A stretch of DNA of 64,000 bases from Monosporascus cannonballus. Lineage: Eukaryota; Ascomycota; Sordariomycetes; Xylariales. Under the pieces are notes generated by a model that worked only from the letters and a program-made list of their open reading frames with translations, was not told where the DNA came from and made no database searches. Shown here in pieces: positions 20,661 to 31,063 of this stretch. Each line of letters begins with the position of its first letter. Positions within the stretch are counted from its first letter, which is position 1. The DNA lies in assembly GCA_004154925.1 (NCBI GenBank), contig QJNS01000006.1:620001-684000 (forward strand). Direction: 5' to 3'. The position numbers and the translations under genes are program-made.

Positions 20661-22422
20661 TGCGTCGTTCGACCAAGCCAGCCAAGGGTACTCCGGAAAA
20701 GCCAGAAAGAAAACGCAAAGTGGAGGGCTGGCCAGAGAGACACTGCTACAAATTAAATGTGGCGAATGGAAGAGGCGAGAGGAGCTATTCCGACTTCTGC
20801 CGTAATCGTGAGCATTGCGACCCTACTGGATAACCAGCATCGGTTTGGACTGACCATCGTAGACACCTGCGGAGCTCTGCTGCCGGGCTCTACGATTTGT
20901 CCCCGCATGAGGCACTCGGGATATATATTGTGTAGCTCCACTAAGCCGTTCGGCCGTTAATGACGGGACCTACTAACATTGATCGTAGACACGGAGTGCG
21001 GTGTTTCTGGCAAGCAATGCCGTGACGGTGACCATAAAGCCTTCCCTGGTTCTGCCGTGAGCGCGAGAATCCCTGATCCGGAGTTTGGTTAGATGCTAAT
21101 CCCCGTGCGCAACATTAGACCAGTGCCAAGTCGATGGCTGTGGCAGCAAAATGCTGGAGGGCCTGGATGTTTGCAAAGGACGCCATATAGGTGCGGCGGC
21201 AGAGTGCCTCTATGCGCCCTTGGAGTATAACTCGTTCTGTTACCAGCATACCTGCGCCGTCCCCGGATGTCAAACTCAAAGTACACGTGACGAACATTAC
21301 GCCTACCACAGGCCCTGCAAGGCTATTTGCTACCAGCGCCGCTGCGAGGTCCATTGGGACGGCTTCGTACGGGATTATTGCGAGCAGCGTGAGCATACCA
21401 CTGGACGGGAAGGTCTCGCCGCAAAATCGGACGCTGGACCTTGGTTGCGGGACCAGAGGATGTAACAACGTCGTCACCGAGGGAACTCTTTACTGCGAGA
21501 AACATTTCTGTCCTTCCAAAAGCTGCCAGGAAGAGAGAAATAAGAAATTGGGACATTGCAACGGACGTAAGGGCCACGATCAGGCCATACGATACCAGAC
21601 TAACCTTTTCCAGACACTTGTCAAGCCGCGCATTGCCTCCAACCAGTCGATGGCAGATCCAATGTCCAGTATTGTGACGGCCATCGATGCTGTGAGTCTT
21701 CATGCCAGCTCCTGAGAAGTGAGCACGGCAGATTCTGTTCGAATTATTCGTACAATATGGAGGTTGCCACGCACAGCGAGAAAACAACTGCGCCATCTAT
21801 TACAACAAGCATAAATGCAGGACGTCAGGCTGCCAGGCCCCAGCGGGGGCCGAAGGCGGTTACTGCGTGGAGAGCGGTTATGCATGCCAGGTGGCTGAAT
21901 ACCCAGAGCTTCGACAGTCGGTAACTGGGGGAAGAGAGCCATTTAGCCTCTGCTTCAGCCAATTCTACTTCCGCGCAGATGTGAACAGAAGAGCACTAGA
22001 AGAACGTTTGGCCTATGAGAAATCGCATACAGCAGCTAGAATCTAAGGAGCAATCTCGACTAAACCAACTAATGACGGCACTACAGATGAAAGAGGAGTG
22101 GCAGCTCGAAGCTCGGCGAACACGGGAAGAGCCGCAGGAAGAAAAGGACAAGCGGTGCCGCCTCGAGTGCGAGAAGCGTCAGCGCGAAGAGAGAAACCGG
22201 CGTCGGCCCCTGGTCCGTATTGAAGAGCGACTCAGCGTATTGGACGCAGGAGGTTGGCGGGTATGCCGTTACTATGTGCCGCCGGAGGAACCCTGGGGTG
22301 GAGATGACTGCCGACGATGGGAGGCTTCAAATCACGGCCGAGATAGATCAAGACATAGCACCCAAAGCTACTCATCCGAGGCAAACTATTGGCAAGACCG
22401 AAGGCGGGAAACCTATCGATGA
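20661..22422 (+). pseudogene. Cys/His-rich fungal hypothetical protein, decayed
   Basis: Starts at an ATG near 20661 with a basic N-terminus and EGWPERHCYKLNVANGRGER. There follows a series of short Cys/His knuckles: CQVDGCGSKMLEGLDVC, then FCYQHTCAVPGC, CKAICYQRRCEVHW, CGTRGCNNVV, LYCEKHFCPSKSC, CRTSGCQAPAGAEGGYC. The C-terminus (22015-22422) is a charged coiled coil rich in Glu and Arg (RREERNRRRPLVRIEE-like). This arrangement, repeated C-x4-C...YC-x2-H units and then a coiled coil, recurs in unnamed Eurotiomycete proteins and may bind zinc. Introns are likely, but several joins require frame changes that splicing cannot explain (for example near 20811 and around the junction at 21117). I therefore regard it as decayed or badly sequenced. 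No function known. Confidence 0.55.
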
Positions 22423-22951
22423 TAAGATCCCCTTTGCGGAACCGTAAAATCGTCGGGAGGTTGTAGAGGTTGTGGCAGTATTGGGGGCTCCACAAAACCG
22501 CAGTCATTCATTGTTTGATTTATAACACAGATCTATTATTCATAATTGATTCGAGTGCGACATTCGGAGATGTCTTCGGTTTCTTTGCTTTGTTTCATAG
22601 CGGGATGTAGAACACAATATAAAAAGTGTCAAGGAGTAGCGAGAATTCATGTAATCAAGCCTGTAGAAGGAACGCTCGTCAATGAACCAAGTTAACGAAG
22701 TTTGAAATCAAGCAGTGTGTTACAGCGTTCTTCGCATGGCGGCGCTAGCCCGACCCTGGACTCCGGGTTCAGCTCACTGGAGCAACTGTAATTAGCACAC
22801 CAAGAGTGCCTAGTATTACTACCCGCATTAACACCGGATCTGATATGACCACTGGGTCTGAAAAACTTACATTGGGCTTCAAAAATATCTGTTAGTAGGT
22901 ACTTTAGGGCCAGATGTTGTCCTGGTACGCATCTAACTTATGTCTTCCTAC
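22423..22951. other. Convergent intergenic region
   Basis: 3' flank shared by the Cys-rich relic and the nitrilase gene, about 530 bases. No gene or repeat recognised. Confidence 0.4.
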
Positions 22952-24178
22952 CTAGCCGTATTTCCTAGTTTCTGCTGCAATCTCATCATCCGCCCACATG
23001 GCTCCTCTGCACACCTGGAGCTTGAGAATCTCCGGCCTCTTGTAATGTCCATTGGCATCGATCCATATCTTAACTTGCCCCAGCTCGCGCTGGTCGATAA
23101 CGGCCTCAACGAGTGTGTCGCCTCGGTCGTCGCCCTTCACTGGACCAGCGAGAAAGCTGCAGAAAGGGTGGATCACGGCGCTCCATCCGCCACCCCTTTT
23201 CACCAGGTCCTGCGGTCCCAGGTTCTCTTCCATCCAGCGCAGACATGACTCGTCGACATAGTTGCTGGCACAGACGACGAAGCATTGGCCCGTGAGCGCG
23301 TGATTCTTCATCAGAGCCTCGATCTGCGCGTCGGCCACCGCCTCGAACCCCTTCATTGTGCTGAGTGCTGGCCAGCCGCCGGCGTGGATAAGTTGGCCCT
23401 CTTCGATGAGAGCCTGTCGTGCCAGATTCATCGTGTTCTCCCAACAGACTAGACCACTAATTGTTGATATGACGGTTAGTCGTCTCAGGGCCAGAGTTCA
23501 GGAGCGTATCAGAGGTACGGCTCAATGGGAGTGCTAAAGAAATTGAAGAATAATGGGGCCTTTACCCGATGCGTCCAATGCTTGACGGCCAGGTGCGCAA
23601 GGTGTGGCCGCTCCCCTGTGCCCAGACTACCCGCTCGACGTAGGTTGGCTGCAATTTGCGATGGACGCCGAGCAGTGTTCCGTCCCGATCGATGAAAACT
23701 TGCGAATTGAATAGGGTATGACCTAGAGATGGGGGTTAATACAAAATAGAATCGGCAAAACGGGTTTCTTACCCTCGACTACTCTCTCAGAAATACCAAG
23801 CGAAACAGCGACCCCCGAATCTTTGCAGGCCTCCATTACTGGTCTCAGCTCACCCCCATCCAAACCGACTGTGACGCTTTGTTCAGCGTAATCCGCTAGA
23901 GCCCCGGCTTGATCAAGAGGTGGGTAACATTCTATGAAGTACTGCCACGCCTTGTAAGCATAGGTCTGCTTCATGGTTGTCGAGTGATAGGGGACCGAGA
24001 GAATAGGACTCACTGGATACCCCGGCACAAACACCTCCGGGAACACGAGATAGTCAGCGGTGGATCCGTGGTCCGCGATAAATTTCAGGACCTTGTCAAT
24101 GGTCGCAGCTTTGTTCATGAAGACCGGCGCGGCATGGACAGCCGCGACGCGAAGATGACGCTCCGTTTTGGCTGCCAT
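22952..24178 (-). CDS. Nitrilase (carbon-nitrogen hydrolase family)
   Basis: Complete three-exon gene for a 355-aa nitrilase, hydrolysing nitriles to acids and ammonia (cytosolic). Exons: 23773-24178, 23566-23722, 22952-23456; introns of 50 and 109 nt, both GT-AG and in phase. I chose the ATG at 24178 (MAAKTERHLRVAAVHAAP); the frame upstream lacks a better start. The catalytic triad is intact: Glu48 in VFPEVFVPGYP, Lys158 in HRKLQPTYVERVVWAQG, and Cys192 in GGLVCWENTMNLARQAL. The C-terminal part shows CASNYVDE and GGGWSAVIHP, as in fungal aliphatic and cyanide-type nitrilases. A stretch of about 27 residues between Glu and Lys is longer than in the classic bacterial enzymes. Substrate cannot be read from sequence. 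No linked cluster genes. Confidence 0.92.
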
Positions 24179-24489
24179 TTCGCAATGCACTTCAGAGTCT
24201 GGAATGTTTGTACAATCAAGGACTATCAAGAGTGGAATATCGTTAATGTATATCCCGGGACTCGGATGATATCCTACGTACTATCAGGAGCGGGTCGAAT
24301 GAGAAACCCCGCAGCTCCGGCATACATGTCATACGAAGTCCCGGGACTAATTCCTTAGCTATAACTTTCTGACATTGCTATTGGTCGCTTCTCGTGCCAT
24401 TTTCACACTTAACTCGAAAGCTACGGAAAAGCATAATATCATTGATGCTAGCAGAATACAGACACACATCAGATGATACTGGACATGTC
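24179..24489. other. Short intergenic region upstream of the nitrilase
   Basis: About 310 bases between the nitrilase start and the end of the next minus-strand ORF. It should hold the nitrilase promoter; no distinct TATA box or site is evident. Confidence 0.35.
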
Positions 24490-24834
24490 CTACCCCGAGT
24501 AGCAGGTCCCCTGGCTCCGGGGAAAATGCGGAAGCATCCTACGGGCCTCTATTTGGCCCTGGGCGTTCGGCACCGCCAGCCACGGGGAATGCGTGGCATA
24601 GTAAGGCTTCTGAGGAATTGCCTGCGGCGGTGGAAGCTGTCCGCAACACGACGGCTGCGGCAGGGGGGCTTGTGCCTGCATCTGGAACGGGGGGTAATGA
24701 GCTGCTTGCAGGTTGGACTGGAAAGTTAGCGGTTGTTGCGGCCGTGACGGGACGAAAATAGCCGCCTGGGGATTGAACCGGAACGATGGCGGAGGCTGGT
24801 TGGGCCAGTTAGGGTTGTAGATCGTGCCGGACAT
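24490..24834 (-). CDS. Short Pro/Gln-rich hypothetical protein
   Basis: 114-codon ORF from an ATG at 24834 (MSGTIYNPNWPNQPPPSFRF) to TAG. The product is rich in Pro, Gln and Ala with regularly spaced aromatic residues (FRFNPQAAIFVPSRPQQP, QAQAPLPQP, CCGQLPPPQ). It has no signal peptide or membrane segment and looks intrinsically disordered. I do not recognise it. The biased composition and proper ATG make it more than chance, but a missed exon on either side is possible. Confidence 0.45.
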   Translation of the reverse strand: MSGTIYNPNWPNQPPPSFRFNPQAAIFVPSRPQQPLTFQSNLQAAHYPPFQMQAQAPLPQPSCCGQLPPPQAIPQKPYYATHSPWLAVPNAQGQIEARRMLPHFPRSQGTCYSG

Positions 24835-25744
24835 AATGATTTCTGGTTGAGGTATCTGCTCGAATAGAATACAACCCTGCTATTGCAGTGATACTCGCCT
24901 TGGGTGATGGCTATTAATGGTACCTTCAGAGTGAAAAGGCGGTGGTGTGCCCATGTTTATACAGCTATGAAACACATCGATATGGGGACGTTCTTGTCAC
25001 ATGGGGGAATCAGTGAAGATGTAATCATAGTCATACCACTTCAATTTGAATGCGTTTGAGCAGTTTATCGTGATGTAGCAAGTGACTTTTATGGTCGGTA
25101 GTTTGTATTGCCTACTTACAAGCCCGATAGATGCTTATATGAGAGTTGTGCTTGCTATGCAGTCGCAAATCGATCATGACCAATATTGCAAACCAATGCA
25201 GGCCATATAGCATGCTTTGAATCAGCCTTTTTCTCAGAACAATGGTGATCCTAAGGGAATTTATATTAGCGGTGGAGTTACTCCTCCAAAGTCACACCTG
25301 ATGGTATGTAGTAGGGAACTAAGCCGTTACTGGAAGACGCACGGTATCACTCATGATTCTGTCACGGATGAGTCTATCACATAGTCACGTTTTATCTATA
25401 CACTTTTTCGACTATACCATGATAACCTTATGGCTTTGTTAATCCCAGATATCCGTTATGTAACCGCGCGTGACCCGTGTCGGTACACCCGTTTAGTGCA
25501 TCAGACAGCCTGCCAAAGCCAAGATTTGTTGGGTCCTAACAGTTTAGCTAGCCGATACAGAGCCTTGGGAAATCCCAAACTCTATGTTAGAGTTAATAAG
25601 TTTTTCAATCTGCTTTAGTAGTTGGTGCAGTTATCGTCCGTTGAGACTTTAGTTAAAATATTTTCCCTTTATATCACTTATTATCTTAACCACTGCATCT
25701 TAGCTTTGTAACGGCAGAGGAGTACCCAGATAGGGGTGTTGTTC
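24835..25744. other. AT-rich intergenic region
   Basis: About 900 bases, AT-rich, no supportable ORF (best 62 codons). No repeat copy elsewhere in the window noticed. Confidence 0.45.
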
Positions 25745-27564
25745 CTATTCTCTCGTAAACACACCCGCTCTAACACAATTCCGTTCAGAGTAGGTATATT
25801 TCACGAGAACGGTGTCTTTTGGAAATCTGACAAGATAGTATCCCGCGTCCGCTGAATCGCCAGCTTCGCTGGGCTTAGTCGGCGAAGAGGAAATCATTCC
25901 ACTTATCTGGTCGAAACCCCAATTGACGTAATCAGCTGCCGTTTCTACCATGTTCCTGTGGATATAGCTTGGAAAGTATTCCAGTATCTCTAGGTCATCG
26001 AGACTCCCCGGGAAGAACCTGGGGTCCCCCAAGTGGAGGAACGTGGATTCGGTTTGGAGCCAACCAGAGTCCACCAGGTCCGGGAACAAAACCAAGAATT
26101 CCATCAGCTGGGCGTCGAACGTCGATAGATCGAGCATGTGTACTACCGAGACGCGGCGATCGGAAGGTTTCGTCAACTCGGAGTCCATGTGGGCTTGGAG
26201 CCTAGTGATATGGATGGTAAGAGATTGTCCGTCACCCCATTGTAGTCTTCGCAACGTTGAACCGGCTGCGTAGTATTGCTGCCAATCTCTATCAGTTGGG
26301 TCATATCCTGGCTTTGATGCTCTTGCTAAGTCAGAGATCAGCCTAGAGGCAAGTGTCATTCGAGTCCGCAGACTTTCCAAAGTCGGAAAGTGCACCAATC
26401 TGTGATCCTCGCCTGCGGTTGCGGCCAGCAATGATTCGGCATGCTCACCAGCAAATAATACCTTTAGTTCTTCAGACGCGGGTGAGTCCAACTCAGCGGC
26501 TCCGCGCACGACATCTCGTAGATGCGCCAATAGCATGTCGTGAAGACGGTTACCGAAAGAGTAAGTCTCCGTTTCCCCCCCGAGGAATTCTAGAACATCC
26601 TGTGCTAGTACTCGCCGAACAGAGTGCCGCCTCCAAAGGGCAGCGTGGTGAAATAATGCTGGGGTTGGAGTTATCAAATGCCTCAAGATCACATCCGTTC
26701 TTGCGTCGCTGTTTACTACTAAAACAGCCGAACCTTTCTCCACCGGCAGCTGGCTGGAGGACTGATAGGTCTTGGACGAGCTCATATGGCCCGCTCTAGA
26801 ACGACGTCGGAGTGCAGCAATAACTGCTGATCTGTGGAAGATGTCGTATACTTTGGTTGCAAAGAGCTCGCGGTCGAACTCGAATACTACTGAGAGTTTT
26901 GAAGATATGCCGCTATTCACACTCGCCGTCCGACCCCAAAAGCTGTCGATATCACGAAGAACATAGAGAGATGCGGAATCATTTTTGGATCTCTGGAAGG
27001 CTTCTCGTGTATTAGGGTTCTCCAGAAACGCCCTTTGCTGCAAGGTATCATTACTATGTTTATCAGCACTTCGAAACGTTATAACCTCGTCGTTAAGGGG
27101 CTGACTGACCAGTGGCAGGCAGTAAGAAGTAGGTTCATACTCGATGTTTGCCTATCGATCATCTGTAGCACATCATCAAGCGATGAGCCGCGAAGTACAA
27201 TTTTGATATTCTTCTTTAGATGGGCCGAAACTCTTCCCCGCTTACTTGCATTGTCGAGATGATAGCTGTCGATTTCACTCAGGAAGAGATCAACCTTGTT
27301 GAGCAACATCTGGCAGCATTGGAATGAACCGTCCAGCTCGATCCGCAGTAGATAGCTTTCATCTGCCTCATTCGCGTCCATCCATTGGCAAATGGCGATG
27401 AGAGCAGCCCTCAGAGTGGCCAGTTGCGTCTGCAAGCTGAACAAAAGAAGATCAGCATCATTCCAGCGCCCCTGAAGATCGCTCAGTGTCCTGATAGACT
27501 TCCCCAATAGCTCAACAAGCTGAACAGCTACTCCACTGATTCCGATAATGGAGGCTGGATCCAT
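25745..27564 (-). CDS. STAND-type N-terminal domain fused to a degenerate G-alpha-like domain (one frameshift)
   Basis: Two adjoining minus-strand frames form one gene of about 600 aa. Residues 1-150 (ATG at 27564, MDPASIIGISGVAVQLVELL) are the fungal STAND/NLR-type N-terminal domain seen before NACHT, NB-ARC and G-alpha-like modules. The second part (from about 27080 down) starts with the usual linker (SASLYVLRDIDSFWG; KLSVVFEFDRELFATKVYD) and continues as a G-protein-alpha-like fold: GYDPTDRDW before the switch I position, VVHMLDLSTFD, FLVLFPDLVDSGWLQTE and LEILEYFPSYI. The nucleotide-binding elements are degenerate: the P-loop position reads VLVVNSDARTDVILRH instead of GxxxxGKS, the DxxGQ position is lost, and the NKxD position reads HLGDPRFF. 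The halves are joined by a 1-nt frame change near 27090 that no intron explains; it may be a mutation or a sequence error. Probably a signalling or heterokaryon-type immunity adaptor that no longer binds GTP (inference). Confidence 0.7.
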
Positions 27565-30500
27565 GGAGAGTTACGTCGGAGTTGTCCAGCGTAAGAGCAG
27601 GTTGATAGTTAATGGAGAAATTCGTAGAAACGGATTCCAGTCGGGTTGAAGTGGCTTTGTGCACTGCCCCACACTACCTCACAGCCCGCTTTCGAATATG
27701 CAGGCTGACAACAACGCCTCCATGATACTGGCGCTGCTGATTGGCTCTAATGACGCCGAATACAACCCATCTCTTTGCTGACCATCGTAAGGCGCCCTTT
27801 AAGGCTGAGAGGAGAATGCCAGGAAATGAAGCTCGATGGCGCTCCCGAATGTATTGTCTTCTGAGTAACTTGGCCTGGTACTTTCGCCTAAATAACCATA
27901 GTCGTTTCTCTCAAATCATAAAAGCTGTATACTGATTGATTGGAACAGATATTTACGTCGGTACAATTTGCAGCGGGCCTCTCAACCTGAATATAGGTGA
28001 TTTACAAATTGCACAGACACCACAACAGCGCAAAAGAGTTGTTAAGGGACGAGTCTGGCATAGACTTCAACGCAAATACGAGACTAAAACGACTCTTCAA
28101 GGGAGGACTAGTCTAGCCAACAAAAGAGGATTACCGAGAATGACTATAACTCTGCTCCCAAGGTAGTGTTTGACCACTGATGAATCCGCAGCAGAGCTGA
28201 GAGATATATCTGAGGGATTGGATAGAGGTCGACGTAAGCAATCCATGCTTCTAACCACCCCTGTGGAGTGGATGGACGTCCATCCACCATCATCCCAAAG
28301 TGTATGCATGGGACCGGCGAAATCTCCATGTGGGATGGCTACGGTGGACGTCCGTAAATATCCAAAATATAACTACTTTGCTAATAATTTGGATGTAAAA
28401 TACGTACTTTACAACTGGTCCGTATCATCGCCTGGCGCTTTGGTTCACCCCTGTAACGGTTTCTAGCGAGCGAATAGCTGGGTCTGTTACCAATTATACA
28501 CCTCTATATGCAACGCCATAATTTACGAAATATGGAGGTTAGGCCCAACCACGACAGCCACAAGCAAACGGGTATCCATCTTAGGAAGGATAGAATGGGT
28601 AAGAATGGGGGTATTGGGCTTGGCGGTTTCGCAACGGATTGCGTAACGGTGGCGACGCGGAGTCAGGCCGCCGCCCTCTGTGGCGGCGCAGAGCAAACGC
28701 ACCTGGTCGCCAACAACCTCAGCTTGCTCAGGACTCCATGGCTCGTTTTCCCAATTTCGGTAAAGCTTTTCAATATACTGCTCCATAACGCTAAAATTAA
28801 CCAATCAAATCCTATACCCCCGAAAGGGGTTAACGAGGTTTATGTTGTAATTATGCGAAAAAAGGGTTCGTTTTAAGCGGTTATTTTTAAATAATCAGTT
28901 TTTTCCGTTTCGTTGGTTTATCTAAATTATATTGATTATATAAATAATAAGACGTACTACTTTACTAAATTAGGCTTGATAAGTTACTGTGTTATAGACC
29001 CATCGAATATAAGCTAATATATATATGAATTTTTTAGTCCGAGGGTGCAGATTCGCATTCCGAAGCACTGATCGACCCTGCTATCGTCAAGGCTAAAATT
29101 ATCATCAGTTCCATCCGATCATAGGACGTAGTCGTTCGGGAGACCAGTATGGAAGCTATCAGATCCTGAAGTGCCGAAAAATGTGAGGCCCCACACTAGG
29201 CGGGACATTATCAGGTCTTAAATCTCACAGAAGCGGGGATGGGATCATTGTCCATAAAACCTTGAAGTGCGCCGACCAAGTCTAGCTACATGGTGTGCAG
29301 CACCGGTCCATTCCGCACTCGAGTAGACGTCTTAAGAATGGTGATATGGAGGATCCTGCACCCGGTATCGTATTTTCCTAGTCTCGTATATATGAGGCGC
29401 ATATGAAGTTGGCCCACTGGCATCGCTAGGTATTTAATCTTATACGTATCCTACTTGGGAGACCTGCTCTTTCCTTAACATATCATGATTTTACGGAGAA
29501 ACCTTCATGATAGATTGCGACTGATGGGGCATATTCCACAGCCTGGTCCGAAGACTGGACTCCTTCAAGGGTTATCAAGGTCGGCCGAGATATAGGATGC
29601 GAAGGCGACAGCGAGCTTGGGGAGGTGGGAAGGACAGTTTGCGTAATTATTGTAGGCTGTGACTGCCGCCTGAGCCGCCGGAGTGGCGATCAGGGCAACA
29701 GTATTGTAGTTCTGATGAAGCGAAGCATAATGTATGGTAAAGACGATCGTGATACGGGACTTGGAGTACTAAGGTCGAACGCGAGAGATTTCCGCAGCTG
29801 ATGTTGGGGTTGAGGGGATTGAGGGGATTGTGGAAATTGAGGAAGAGAAGGAGGGTAGGAGGTTGTTGGGAGAACCGAACTTAGGAATGCCTATGGAATG
29901 ACAGGATAACACTCAGAAAGGTTTCCACGTAAGCCTAAAGTAGGTATTACAGCAACCGAGGCATATCGCGCCTTCTATAGTAAAAACGCACTCGCTTGAT
30001 CCTTTCGCTTTAAAACATTCTGATTGCCACACCGCTTGGTCTTTTATTCCACTATATAGACTTTTCCTCATCTCATCCCAGCAAAGTTTCGCACTCCCCT
30101 AGCCCATACTCTTTGTTAACCTTGGAATGCCGAAGATGTATTCCTTTCATCAGAGCCTCTCACAAAACCTTAGACTCTCGTTACCCACCAATCTCACCTT
30201 GGACGAGCTGCTGTGAACATCCTGCACGGTGGGCAAGAATCTTGCAGTCGGCGATTCTGGCAAATTCCACGTGCAGGAAATGTAGAAGAAATGCAGATCC
30301 ACGATGTTTGCCGTGTGGGCTCTCGGTATAACTTGCCTATGGGCTACTGCCCACTGTCCAGCAGATGGTCACGCCCATTCTTCGGAGGGCCGTTCAGGGC
30401 GTCACCGGACGCCCTGGTCTATCCGCCGCTGTCTCGTGGCAGAGTCGAAGGTAATCACCCTGTCCCCCGTTTCTCGACATGGACTACACGAACTCTTTGT

Positions 30501-31063
30501 GGTTCCAGTTGACCAGCATGGCATGTGTCTAATCGGCTGGGAGGATCAATCTACGTACCTACGTTCCTGTGTCTTAACCTTGAAGACTCGCCACCTTCTA
30601 TCCCATACATTGCGTAGGAGTTTTATCAAGGTTTAATATGGTTGTTGTGAGAGGAAAGGGGTTGTTTGCGTTGTGACTAGTATCACACAAGTAGTGGTTC
30701 GAAGATCGGTTCTTGTAAACCACCCAACCCCCCCTATTTAACCCTTTTTCCTTATCTTATCGCTACGGATATGATTTCCTTATCTTATCGCAATGGGAAT
30801 CAATGGAGGGGTGCTTTAAGTGGGGCCGATGCCTCGTTGCCCCTCCATGCTGCATTCTGTCGGCTGAATTTCGAGAAGCTGTTTTGGAGTTTGAGTCATC
30901 GCGTGACCAAACCAGTAACAAGGAAAGGGATCAGCTCGTTACATATATTCTACGGGGAATTCTCCGATGAGAACGACCTGAGATTCCAGTCGACGAACTG
31001 ACACGCATCTCCCAAAGCCACACAAGGACTATACCGTTTCGGATCCCAGACCTTTCTGCAAAC
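27565..31063. other. 3.5-kb gene-poor region
   Basis: No supportable gene. It includes a perfect 20-bp palindrome at 28268-28287, AT-rich sequence at 28860-29040, a GAGGGGATT direct repeat near 29815-29830, and two groups of overlapping short ORFs (28508-28876 and 30113-30636) without motifs. The last 100-200 bases probably contain the promoter of the tRNA synthetase gene. Confidence 0.45.
28268..28287. repeat. Perfect 20-bp palindrome
   Basis: GTGGATGGAC followed at once by its reverse complement. The core GGACGTCC occurs again 60 bases downstream (about 28348) and at about 45357. It could be a transposon terminus or a protein-binding site; no partner terminus was found. Confidence 0.5.

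Noticed and set aside
15242..24178. Amidoligase, small protein and nitrilase as one biosynthetic cluster
   Set aside because: They are separated by kilobases of repeats and relics, lie on different strands, and share no visible regulatory sequence.
28508..28876. Overlapping ORFs on both strands (93 and 122 codons)
   Set aside because: The minus frame (from MEQYIEKLYRNW) looks somewhat protein-like but is short and unrecognised; not enough to call.
30113..30636. Three overlapping plus-strand ORFs, one with a hydrophobic start (MFAVWALGITCLWATA)
   Set aside because: The leader could mimic a signal peptide, but what follows has no motif or Cys pattern and frames disagree.
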